A DNA stretch of 64,000 bases from Prado023 sp963774745 (lineage in GTDB: Bacteria; Actinomycetota; Actinomycetes; S36-B12; CAIYMF01), in NCBI GenBank assembly GCA_963774745.1, contig CAVZGE010000004.1, positions 1 through 64,000 on the forward strand. Reading direction: 5' to 3'. This document shows, in pieces, positions 1 through 8,015 of the stretch. Position 1 is the first letter of the stretch, and each line of letters opens with the position of its first letter. The notes under the pieces are model-generated. The model ran no database searches and had not been told where the DNA came from. It saw only the letters and a program-made list of their open reading frames with translations. Both the position numbers and the translations under genes were made by a program.

Positions 1-563
1 CCAAGGGGTTGCTCGCGGCTGTCGAAATAGCGCATCTCGCCGGTTTGGACGTCGCAGGCGCCGACCGTGAGCCTCGCCGAGCCCGAATTGATCCGGTCGA
101 AATCGACAAGGTCGCGAAGGTCTCCACGAGCGGCTCGACCGAGTAATAGCTCGCCCGCTCAGGGCCGAGCGGCGCATGTGGACTGACGAAGGCGGCCGGA
201 TTGGGACGAAAGATGCTCGGAAGGCCGCTGCCCAGGGGTAACCATGTTGCGCATCGCCGCGCTGAACGGCGCGAGCGTGGGCGCGCCTGAAGGAAGGGAC
301 TATATTCGACTCGCTTCGAATTCTTGCAGCCTCTCCATTCGCTCCGCGGGGGCATTGCCGACGATGAGCGAGGCGTTGACGGCGCCGATCTATGTGCCAA
401 TAACCCAGTCCGGCTCGAGCCCCGCTTCATGCAGCGCCTGATACACACCGGCTTGGTAAGCGCCGAGCGCGCCGCCGCCCTGAAGCACGAGCACGGTCTG
501 GCCGAGTTGTTTAATCTCCGCTGCGAGGTTTTCCGTTGTTGGTCCTCCCGGCGTCGTGTCCAC
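1..563 (-). pseudogene. Patatin-like phospholipase (DUF3734 type), copy 1, 3' end off window
   Basis: Read on the minus strand, the conserved patatin start is clear: the oxyanion loop QGGGALGAYQAGVYQALHEA followed by GLEPDWVIGT, and further on LTVGACDVQTGEMRYFDSR near the window edge. Patatin-like serine hydrolases use a Ser-Asp dyad with the Ser in G-x-S-x-G. Here the Ser codon of the expected GTSIG is a TAG stop (390-392), and the downstream frame also shifts. The best start is a GTG at 563, which leads in frame into the glycine loop. The gene is incomplete because it runs off position 1. A second copy of the same family lies at 5339-6425 with the intact GTSIG. The damage may be a real pseudogene or sequencing error, since all neighbours are also frameshifted. 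Confidence 0.75.
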
Positions 564-973
564 CCTGAATTTCGCGGCTCACCGAGCGCACCAATGCGTC
601 GTCGAGCGGAGCTGCTCAGGTGGACGAGGCGATGTTGGCTGCCATTCGGCACAAAAGGATAGATCGATTTCTTCGCCACGAGAGTTTGCGGGCTCACCCA
701 CTCGGCTCCGTCATCGAAACGCCGACCGGTTACGTTGATGCAGAAAGAATTGCGCCAAATAGCGCAAAGAAAATGCCATCTCGTTCTGACCTCGATAGCG
801 GATAATTATGCCGCGCTTCCCATGCAATCAGCTTTGTGCATCGACTTGATCACCACATTCGAGTGGTTCTTTGGCGCGGCCAGTCGTAACCTTCAGACAC
901 GTTGAGAACCCCAAGCGACAATGGCGCGTAATGAAGCGGCTTCGAACGTGGCATTGAGCGGCAGGAGGACGAG
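564..973. other. Intergenic stretch, no recognisable gene
   Basis: No convincing coding region on either strand. It lies between the start of the minus-strand patatin gene and the plus-strand cupin gene, so it should hold two divergent promoters. The only structure seen is the inverted repeat at 750-767 (separate entry). Confidence 0.5.
750..767. promoter_or_regulatory. Inverted repeat TTGCGC-N6-GCGCAA
   Basis: Perfect 6-bp arms TTGCGC and GCGCAA with a 6-base AT-rich spacer, in the divergent intergenic region between the patatin gene and the cupin gene. The size and position suit a dimeric regulator's operator, but no regulator gene lies nearby, so this is only a candidate site. Confidence 0.3.
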
Positions 974-1434
974 ATGAAGACTTCTTACTGAAATGCGCGC
1001 GCGCTACTGCGGCCGCATCGGTCCTAGTCGCCCTTGCCGCTATCGCCAACCCCGTTGTGGCTGGCGAATGTCCAGCCGGTCGCGAGGGGAATAATTCGCA
1101 CGCCAATCGCGCCACTCAGCCCAAGGGCGTTGCCGACACGGTTATCGGCGCGATTGATCTGGGTAAGGAGATCGGCGTCGATGGTCGCGATCGTCGCTTG
1201 CGCCGGCTCGTCGTCCAACCTGGCAGAATTGTTCCTTTCCATAGCCATGACGGCCGACCGGCCGCGATTGTTATCGTCCGCGGCGAAATCCTCGAATACA
1301 ACAACAGTTGCCTTGTCCCTATCGTGCATCGAGCGGGCGACGTGGCGCGCGAACCACAGCGTTTCGGGTCACGGGTCAATCGCGGCAAAGCACCGGTGGT
1401 GTTGCTCGCCGCCGACGTGAAGAGACGGGAATAG
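974..1434 (+). CDS. Secreted small cupin-domain protein (frameshift in signal peptide)
   Basis: The ATG at 974 follows a strong ribosome binding site, GGAGG at 964-968. Its frame stops after five codons, but a one-base shift near 980 joins it to a hydrophobic signal peptide (ATAAASVLVALAAIANPVVA, likely cut near AGEC) and a single cupin domain of about 120 residues. The cupin motif PGRIVPFHSHDGRPAAIVIV (metal-binding HxH) is at about residues 75-95. Small exported cupins of this kind are common in Rhizobiales and bind metal, but their function is rarely known. It sits just upstream of a metal-stress (bufferin) operon, separated by a hairpin. Without the shift, the frame can only start at the GTG 1057, which would lack a signal peptide. 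Confidence 0.65.
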
Positions 1435-1486
1435 TCCCGCAAGCGCTATCGGCCGATCTCCATCTCGCTGCTCCCAGGCGATCGGC

Positions 1487-1535
1487 GAGGGACCGCCACG
1501 TCCGTTCATCCCTCCGGCGAACGTGGCGGTCCCTC
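1487..1535 (+). terminator. Hairpin downstream of the cupin gene
   Basis: Perfect 15-bp arms (1487-1501 and 1521-1535, GAGGGACCGCCACGT and its complement) around a 19-base loop, 52 bases after the cupin stop. There is no T-run, so it may be a terminator or a repetitive palindrome. Confidence 0.5.
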
Positions 1536-1684
1536 AAGTTTGAGAGGAGCGTTCCCGGGCGCCGCGCGATACGCGTCACGAAAGACAACTGCGCAAAATC
1601 TCGTGAGCAATGAACTTTCGCGTCGCGAGCGCGACAACCGCCGTTATTCGCGGCACCGGACGACTGTTCCTTCGCTGCCTGCCT

Positions 1685-1707
1685 TGCATCGAACCGATGC
1701 ATTTTTT
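1685..1707 (+). promoter_or_regulatory. TGCATCG-AAC-CGATGCA inverted repeat with T6, upstream of bufA
   Basis: Perfect 7-bp arms (1685-1691, 1695-1701) followed directly by six Ts (1702-1707), about 85 bases before the bufA start. The shape is that of a short intrinsic terminator or leader hairpin, and the palindrome could also be a regulator site. The remaining bases of 1435-1791 show no gene. Confidence 0.35.
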
Positions 1708-1791
1708 GTAAGCGCGGACGAGTGCGCCATTTCGAGTTATCTTTTTTCAACACGCGCCGCAGCAGCGCGAACACAAAGAGGAGACACGAGT

Positions 1792-2070
1792 ATGAACGCC
1801 ATAACTGTCGCGATCACCATGGGCGTGCTGAGCGCGTTGACGACCGCCGCCGCCAACGCGGCTCCCGTTCCGCCGCAGCCCGGGAAGGACAAGTGCTACG
1901 GCGTCGCGCTCGCCGGCAAGAACGATTGCGCCGCCGGCCCGGGGACCACCTGCGCCGGCACGTCGCATGTCGATTACCAGGGCAACTCCTGGAAATACGT
2001 GGACAGAGGAACCTGCGACAAGATCGTTACCCCGAAGGGGGCCGGATCCCTCACGCCGATCAAGGGTTGA
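1792..2070 (+). CDS. bufA: BufA1/GigA-family bufferin precursor (DUF2282)
   Basis: A 92-residue protein with a strong RBS (AGAGGAGA) before the ATG at 1792. Residues 1-23 form a signal peptide ending ANA. The mature part carries the four conserved cysteines of the DUF2282 family in KCYGVALAGKNDC, GTTC and GTCDKI. In the known family these cysteines are modified by the MNIO enzyme BufB, and the product is exported to the periplasm, where it binds copper or other thiophilic metals. It is the first gene of a four-gene operon (bufA-bufB-bufC-DoxX), the order known as gigABCD in Legionella. This is one of the few intact reading frames in the left 9 kb. The DUF2282 call is firm; the metal bound is inferred. 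Confidence 0.88.
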   Translation: MNAITVAITMGVLSALTTAAANAAPVPPQPGKDKCYGVALAGKNDCAAGPGTTCAGTSHVDYQGNSWKYVDRGTCDKIVTPKGAGSLTPIKG

Positions 2071-2075
2071 CCGCC

Positions 2076-2912
2076 ATGTTTCCCACCGCCGGAATTGGGT
2101 TCAAGCCCCAGCATTTCGAGGCGATCGCCGCTCCGGCGGTGGGATTATGGTTCGAGGTTCACGCCGAGAATTACATGGTCCCGGGCGGGCCGCGCCTCGC
2201 CATGCTCCGACGCCATGCGCGCGGAGCGGCCGCTCTCGCTGCATGGCGTCGGCCTGTCGCTTGGCGGCACCGGCGGCGTCGACGTCGGCCATTTGACCAA
2301 ACTGAAACGGCTTGTCTATTGTTCAGCCATTCCTCGTATCTGAACATCTCGCCGGTCGCGCGCCGACGGCTTTTGCCTTCCTGACCTTCTCCCAGTCCCG
2401 CGCACACGCGAAGCGATGGAATGCGTCACGCGCAACATCGATCAGGCGCAGACCGTGCTCGGCCGTAAAATTCTGATCGAAAACCCTCCTCACTATATTC
2501 CGCTGCCCGGCCATGAATGGGATGAGCCCGAGTTTCTGAGCGAAATCGCGCGGCGCACGGGTGGCCGGCCTCCTGATCGATGTCGGCAACGTCTGGGTCA
2601 GCGCCAACAATCTCGGATATTGCCCGACGCTTATCTCGACGCCCTGCCGATCTGGGCGATCGACGAAATCCATATTGCCGGCCACAGACTCGACCCCATG
2701 CATGGGGCGACGTTGCTCATCGACAGCCACGATGTGCCAGTCAGCCTGTCTGGACGCTTCTCGACCGTCTCATCGCGCGCGTGGGCGTCGTTCCTATTCT
2801 CCTGGAGCGTGACGGTAATGTTCCGCCTTTCGGCGAATTGATGGGACGAACGCGACCACGCGGCCGCAATGCTCGCTATCGCGCGAATAAGGAACTCGGC
2901 CATGCAGCCTGA
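2076..2912 (+). pseudogene. bufB: BufB, MNIO-family iron enzyme (DUF692), frameshifted
   Basis: Starts five bases after bufA. Conserved DUF692 blocks appear in order but in changing frames: GIGFKPQHFEAI and WFEVHAENYM near the start, ERPLSLHGVGLSLGG (about 2222), LGRKILIENPPHYIPLPGHE (about 2457), ARRTG-GLLIDVGNVWVSANN (about 2550), DALPIWAIDEIHIAGH (about 2640) and LIDSHDVPV (about 2718). These include the HAENYM, ENP, DVGN and EIHIAGH motifs whose residues bind the multinuclear iron centre. MNIO enzymes modify cysteines of the precursor peptide, here BufA. At least four frame changes are needed, so it cannot be translated as given. All blocks survive, which fits sequencing error better than decay. 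It overlaps the bufC start by 11 bases. Confidence 0.82.
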
Positions 2913-3641
2913 ACTCGCCGCATTTCAGCGCGCCTTCGCCGCCGCCATTCTCGGCGGCGCCGCGTCGGATTTCGATCGCTGGCCCGGCTTCGCCGTTTAT
3001 CGCAACACGTCGACGGCGGGCGCAATCGACGCGCTCGCAGCTTCCTATCCGGCGACGCGCGACTTTGGCGACGCCGAGTTTCGTAAACTCGCGTGCGCTT
3101 ATTTCCGCGACGATCCACCCGCAACCCCTGTGCTCGCCGAGTATGGCCTGCGGTTCGTCGACTGGCTCGAACAGCGGCTCGACACGGCTCCCCAGACTTA
3201 CCTCGCCGATGTCGCGCGCATCGATCGTATGCAGATTGAAGCCCACCTCGCCGAAGACCCTGATGACGCCTGCGGAATTGACGCAGCCGACATCGCCGAG
3301 GAAGCCTGGATGAAGGTCGTCGCCGTTTTGCATCCAGCGGCCCGTTTCCGCTGGCTTCGTGATGCTGGCGCCGTCGATCTGGCTCGAGTTGAGAGATCTC
3401 GCGACGCCAAACGAGATCGGCGCCACAGGGCCAGCGGAGGGAATTCTCTTCACGCGCCCTCCGCCCGTCGAAGGCCTTCTGGATCGATCGCGCCGAGATC
3501 AAGCTTTCGATGAGCTTCCAGCGGCGCGAGAGCGTTGGCCAAGCGGCGATCGCCGCAGCCTGCCTTTTTCCGCAGGCGGACGTCGGCGTCTCGTTCAAGC
3601 GCCTGCTCGAAAGCGGCGCGATTTATCGGTTCCAACGCTAG
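2902..3641 (+). pseudogene. bufC: BufC, DUF2063 partner protein, frameshifted
   Basis: The first 150 residues are in one frame: MQPELAAFQRAFAAAI, RWPGFAVYRNTSTAGAIDAL, FRDDPPATPVLAEYG, and LADVARIDRMQIEAHLAED. This is the DUF2063 N-terminal domain, thought to act as the recognition partner that brings the bufferin precursor to the MNIO enzyme. The frame then shifts near 3358 and again near 3475. The C-terminal part reads WIDRAEIKLSMSFQRRESVG and ends GAIYRFQR at 3641. The expected family length is about 240-260 residues, which fits. The ATG at 2902 overlaps bufB, indicating translational coupling. Confidence 0.8.
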
Positions 3642-3653
3642 GACAGCACGACC

Positions 3654-4120
3654 ATGACCGAAGCGAACTCCAGCACTCCCTTCTCGCGCAGGGCCGTTCG
3701 CCATTCACGCTCATTGCGCGGCTTGGCCAGGCGCTGTTCCCCGTTTCACTGATTTCTTTCTTGATGCAGAGGCTCGCCATCGCCGCGATCTTCTTCTTCT
3801 CGGGACGCACGAAAGTGGACGGATGGTTTACAGTGACCGACAGCGCCTTCGAGTTGTTTCGCAACGAGTACAATCTGCCGCTCATTTCGCCTGAGTTCGC
3901 CGCCTATGTCGCTACGACGGCGGATACGTTTTTGCCTTGTCTGGTTGGCTTCTTTACTCGCGTTTCGGCGTTGGCGCTGCTCACGATGACGCTCGTCATC
4001 CAACTCTTCGTCTACCCTGACGCTTGGCCAACTCATTTGAGTTGGGCTGGACTGTTGGCGTCACTGATTGCTTTCGGCGGGGGCAGGTTCGCTCTAGATC
4101 GGAAACTGGGGATTGAATGA
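3654..4120 (+). pseudogene. DoxX-family membrane protein of the bufferin operon (GigD-like)
   Basis: The ATG at 3654 gives MTEANSSTPFS. A frame change near 3687 then joins LIARLGQALFPVSLISFLMQ and the DoxX core RLAIAAIFFFSGRTKVDGW, with four hydrophobic segments and the end GGGRFALDRKLGIE. DoxX proteins are small four-helix inner-membrane proteins. One is commonly the last gene of bufferin/gig operons, where its exact role is not settled. It starts 12 bases after bufC, so it is co-transcribed. The stretch 4121-4244 after it holds nothing recognisable. Confidence 0.78.
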
Positions 4121-4244
4121 AGCGAAGTCAATACGGATGTTTCGAAGCCAGCTGCGGACCGATGGCGGCGCCTCTTGCGCCGCGCGCCCAGCCTGACCGC
4201 CACTCTTCTGACGCGCCATCCTCGGTGGTTCGGCCGGCACGATT

Positions 4245-4540
4245 TCAGGCAGCGCCGCTTGCCTCAGCCGGGTCATCGCGGATGACGAGGGTTTCACGAC
4301 GGGGAAAATCTGGTCGCCAGGCACGCCGACGCGCCGGGCGTGCTCGCGAATCGATTCAGGATCCTGCGCCTGGTAAATGCAAAATGTCCCGAGCCGGCCA
4401 TCGGGCTCCTTGACCACATAACTGCGGATCCAGCGGACGCGGTCGGGCATCTCCTCGTTACCGACCTTGGTCGACTTGGTGCCGGCGGCTTCGAGTTTCT
4501 CGCAAGTTCGCCCATGCGCCGAATGACACAGAGATCCATG
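4245..4540 (-). pseudogene. DUF4242 (SCO4226-like nickel-binding fold) protein, frameshifted
   Basis: Minus-strand ATG at 4540 with RBS GGAGGAAAGG. It begins MDLCVIRRMGELARK. After one shift near 4490 it continues VGNEEMPDRVRWIRSYVVKE and LGTFCIYQAQDPESIREHAR, then RVGVPGDQIFPVVK. A second shift near 4288 gives TLVIRDDPAEASGAA and a stop at 4245. These blocks match the about 90-residue DUF4242 family, a ferredoxin-like fold typified by Streptomyces SCO4226, which binds nickel. It lies convergent with the bufferin operon. The cellular role is unknown, but metal binding would suit this neighbourhood. Confidence 0.7.
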
Positions 4541-4630
4541 CCTTTCCTCCTATTCGGGTCAGATCCGGAGGCGGCGAACGCGGCATCCCGCCTCGCCCGA
4601 TGATACGGGATCAGCTCCTCTTGGTGATGA

Positions 4631-4788
4631 TTATTTGACATATTCTCTGGAGACGACCAGCGTACCGAATTCCGCGACGTTGAACTTATCGAGCGGGGCA
4701 TAAAGATCAATCCCAAGCGCCTCACGCGCGTCTGCACCGATTGCCCCGAACGTCCCCGATCAGAGTTTGCCGACACCCCGCCTATTTC
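4631..4788 (-). other. Short coding-like remnant, possibly ImmA/IrrE-like
   Basis: On the minus strand one frame reads AIGADAREALGIDLYAPLDK followed by FNVAEFGTLVVSREYVK and a stop at 4631. It resembles the N-terminal region found before the metalloprotease motif in ImmA/IrrE-type proteins, but no HExxH follows and no start is visible. The plus strand of the same bases is also open, so this may be chance. Confidence 0.18.
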
Positions 4789-5275
4789 CTATTTTGCCTT
4801 CGCGCTGGAGACAATCGAGGCGATCACTTGCGTCGCCATGTTGAATGCGGCGTCGCGATCCTTGATGCCGTGACGCTCGGCGATCCACGCGAAATCCGTG
4901 TAAAGCATCCAGACCTCGCCTTTATCGTCCTCGATGACGAAGCAGCCGCACAGGCCAATCGAGACCAGCGGCTGGATTTGCTGTGAGGAACTGGATTCCG
5001 AGTGGCGGATTGCCAAAAATCAGCAGGGTCGAGGGATTTAATTCGATCTTGGCGCCGCTTGCCAGCTTGGATTGATCGATCTGATCGAAAAAGCGAATGC
5101 CTTTGGCGGCGACATCCTTTTTCACGCGAGCGATCGTTTCTCGCATCGAGTAGGCGCTTTTTTCCTTGATGACGCCATCTCCCTCGACCGCCAACGCCAT
5201 CGGCGCGGGACTAACTGCCGCGCTCGCCGTCGGGAGCCCGAAGCCTGCCAACAGTCGTATGATGGATATGCGCAT
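4789..5275 (-). pseudogene. Exported DUF302 protein, frameshifted
   Basis: The minus-strand ATG at 5275 gives a signal peptide (MRISIIRLLAGFGLPTASAA), then the DUF302 core: ETIARVKKDVAAKGIRFFDQ, IDQSKLASGAKIELNPSTLL and FGNPPLGIQFL. After a frame change between about 4950 and 4990 it continues VIEDDKGEVWMLYTDFAWIA, HGIKDRDAAFNMATQVIASI, ending at 4789. DUF302 is an about 120-residue domain of unknown biochemical role, often seen in envelope or metal/redox stress loci. The signal peptide makes it periplasmic. Neighbours are on both strands, so no operon can be argued beyond its own unit. Confidence 0.75.
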
Positions 5276-5338
5276 GAGCGCCTCCTATGGTTGCGGGCGA
5301 AAGCCGAGACCATTTTCACGTTCGCGGGAAGCGCGAGT

Positions 5339-6425
5339 TCAACGAGATGGCGCTATACGTATTTTCAACTCATGTACGCAGTCGCGGACTCGGTGCTCAT
5401 GCAGATAGAAACCCTCGATCGGATCGGCGTAGGCTTCCCATGGTCTCTCGGCGAGAACGTCACGCATATCACTGTAGCCTGTATCCGACCGAGAACGAAT
5501 TCCTCGGCGACTGAAGTCGATGTCCTTCGTATGGTCTTCCCCGTCGAGGCGCGGCGCGAGCAGCCTCGGACCACATGCATGCGCGTTAGGCACCCATAGC
5601 TCGCGAGTTCGTGGACGATTTGAGTTTCCCGCTCGTTCTCGGGCAAGCGCGCGACCAGTTCGGCGATGATATGGCGTAGACGATGAATTTGTTTCTGCCG
5701 TCTGATATGGCTGACGGCGCGGCTCGAATATTGGATTTCTTTCTGCCGGCTGATAACCTGCCAAATTGTTTGCGGCTCGGGCCCATTTTGTTGCCAGAGA
5801 TGAATTGCGAACACCAACGAGCTGCGCCGCGGGTTATCGTCGAACACGATCTCGACCGGCGTGTTGGATAGAACTCCGCCATCCCAATAGAGTTCGCCGT
5901 CGATGTGCACCGCGGGAAACGCGGGCGGCAATGCGCCCGAAGCCATGACATGGCGAGCGGTGAGATCGAAGTCGCGGCTGTCCGAAATACCGCATTTCGG
6001 CGGTTCGAACATTTGCCGCGCCGACGGTTAGTCGCGGGGCCTGGCCTTGTAGAATTGGAAAATCGACGAGATCGGTCAGCGTGGCCCCGAGCGCGTCAGT
6101 GCTGTAATAGCCCGCCGCATCGGTCGAGAAAGACGCATGCGGTCCGAGGAATGCGAGAGGATTGGGCTTGAAAAAAGAAGGTACGCCAGTGGTCAGGGTC
6201 AGCCAATTCGGCGGTCGGCGCCCGACCCATGGCAAGCTGGTTATGGCTTCGAGCGTCGGATCCTGTTCGACGCGGCTCCAGAATTCTTGTAGCTTCGCGA
6301 GCCGTTCTTCCGGCTTGTTGCCGGCGATGAGGCTGGCGTTGATAGCGCCGATCGACGTGCCGATCACCCAATCGGGCTCGATCCCTGCTTCATGCATCGC
6401 CTGAAAGACGCCAGCTTGATAGGCC
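5339..6425 (-). pseudogene. Patatin-like phospholipase (DUF3734 type), copy 2, 5' end missing
   Basis: Starts abruptly at AYQAGVFQAMHEAG, so the glycine-rich oxyanion loop (GGGALG) is lost at a break near 6,425. The nucleophile motif WVIGTSIGAINASLIAGN is intact and the dyad Asp sits in LYWDGGVLSNTP. The DUF3734 C-terminus follows: ELASYGCLTRMHVV, LLAPRLDGEDHTKDIDFSRR, YADPIEGFYLHEH. Frame changes occur near 6,030 and 5,590. The family hydrolyses lipid or polyester acyl groups and some members are linked to polyhydroxyalkanoate granules. The missing start coincides with the first base of the IstA fragment, so the break is a junction rather than simple decay. It is paralogous to the copy at the left edge. 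Confidence 0.78.
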
Positions 6426-6427
6426 CA

Positions 6428-7017
6428 CGCGCGTCTCGTCCATGTCGTTGGTGCGCTACCGCAACAACGATTACTCGGTTCCAACCCGCTATGGCCATCA
6501 AGAGGTGTTGGCGAAGGGTTACGTCGACAGAGTTGAGATTGTCTGTCGCGGTGAGACGGTCGCCGTGCATGCGCGCAGCTACGACAAGGCCGAGTTCATT
6601 TATAATCCGCTGCATTATCTCGCCTTGCTCGAACACAAGAGCAAGGCGCTCGATCAGGCCGCGCCGCTCGACGACTGGCGCCTCGCCGATTGCGTCTATC
6701 GTCTGCGGCGGTTGATGGAGGCGCGCATGGGGAACAGCGGGCGCCGCGAGTTCATCCAGGTGCTGCGATTGATGGAGGACTTTCATCAGCATCAGGTCGA
6801 GCAAGCCGTTGCGGAGGCGCTGCGTCTTGGCGCGATCAGCTTCGACGCGGTGAAGATGCTGCTGCTCGCCAGGCTGGAGAACCGGCCAGCCCGGCTCGAT
6901 CTGACGTTTTACCCTTACCTGCCGGCGGCCTCGGTCGGCGCGACGGATCCGCGCGCCTATCTCGGGCTCATCGCCGGCGCGGGCGCCGTGGAGACGAATG
7001 CGGGAGGTCCGGCATGA
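6428..7017 (+). pseudogene. istA: IstA transposase, C-terminal fragment
   Basis: About 195 residues beginning RVSSMSLVRYRNNDYSVPT and ending near GAVETNAGGPA. This is the beta-barrel and C-terminal region that follows the DDE catalytic core in IstA. The helix-turn-helix and DDE domains, normally about 300 residues, are missing. The frame is otherwise intact. The stop overlaps the istB start (ATGA at 7014-7017), the usual IS21 arrangement. Confidence 0.8.
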
Positions 7018-7860
7018 CCACTTCGCTTGAGCCGGGGTCACAAACGATCGTCGCGCCGCAGGTGCTGCTGGGCAATCACCTCAAGGCGTTGAAGCTTCCC
7101 ACCTTCGCGCGCGAATATGAGAAAGTGGCGCTGGAATTGGCCAACATCGTGCCTATTATCCGCGCTATTTGCTGCGCCTGTGCGAACTGGAGCGCATCGA
7201 TCGGGAGCGGCGCAATGTCGAGCGTCGCATTCGCCTGGCGCGCTTTACGCAGATCAAGAGCCTCGACACATTCGACTTCGCCGCGCAGCCGTCACTCAAC
7301 AAGCCGCTGGTTCTGGAGCTGGCGCGGTGCGAATGGATAGAGAAGCGACAGAACTGCATCGCGCTGGGTCCATCCGGAACCGGCAAGACTTACGTCGCGC
7401 TCGCCCTTGGGCTCGCCGCTTGCCAAAAGGGCTTCAGCGTCGCCTTCACTTCGGCCGCCGCTCTCGTGCACGAACTCATGGAAGCGCGCGACGAGCGCCG
7501 CCTGCGGGCGCTGCGCAAGAGCATCTCAACACCGTCAAATTGCTGATCGTCGATGAGCTGGGCTACGTGCCGTTCACGGCGGTTGGTCTGAACTGCTCTT
7601 CGAGGTCTTCAGCCAGCGCTATGAACGTGGCGCCACGCGGGTGACCAGCAATCTGCCATTCGATGAATGGACGTCGGTGTTCGGGTCGGAACGGCTCACC
7701 GGCGCGCTGCTCGATCGGCTCACCCATCATGTCCACATTCTGGAGATGAACGGCGACAGCTATCGTCTCGCGACAGCCAGGAAGGCGCAACGGCGCAACG
7801 CCGACGAGCCGAGCGCAAACCCAAAGAATCAAGGGAGAAGCCGACGCAGACATCAACCGC
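7014..7860 (+). pseudogene. istB: IstB ATPase, frameshifted
   Basis: Starts at ATG 7014 with HLKALKLPTFAREYEKVALE. After a shift near 7150 it reads FTQIKSLDTFDFAAQPSLNK and the Walker A motif LGPSGTGKTYVALALG. After another near 7520 comes Walker B, VKLLIVDELGYVPF. After a third near 7590-7640 comes VTSNLPFDEWTSVFG, LTGALLDRLTHHVHILEMNG. IstB is the AAA+ transposition helper of IS21 elements. Three or more frame changes mean no product as given. The exact end is unclear; the frame drifts into basic low-complexity sequence after about 7800. Confidence 0.78.
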
Positions 7861-7862
7861 CG

Positions 7863-7917
7863 CCGCGCGCATTGAGGCGCGCTTCGCTGCACGCTCCGCG
7901 CGCCTCAATGCGCGCGG
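7863..7917. repeat. Perfect 20-bp inverted repeat inside the IS21 element
   Basis: Arms at 7863-7882 and 7898-7917 are exact reverse complements (CCGCGCGCATTGAGGCGCGC), with a 15-base loop. It lies just after istB and could terminate the transposase transcript or block read-through. Confidence 0.7.
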
Positions 7918-8015
7918 CAACCCAACTCACAAGGGCTTCACGGCCCTTTTCTCTCAACCAGACCGGTACACTTTTACGCCGCCATCTGGCAGAATTTGTC
8001 GCCGCCGTTGACACA

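Larger units (their letters stand above)
6428..8015 (+). mobile_element. IS21-family insertion sequence, left half missing
   Basis: The element holds the last third of istA, a frameshifted istB, a perfect 20-bp hairpin and a right end made of two imperfect direct repeats (7961-7984 and 7985-8010). It finishes with GCCGTTGACACA at about 8015. Multiple terminal repeats and the istA/istB overlap are typical of IS21. The left end and most of istA are absent because the sequence switches to the patatin gene at about 6,425. To the right, msrP coding sequence begins immediately, so the IS appears to interrupt msrP. Confidence 0.72.

Noticed and set aside
4656..4785. Plus-strand coding-like stretch ending with CTDCPERP
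   Set aside because: No start, no family match, and the opposite strand is equally open; left only as a low-confidence remnant.
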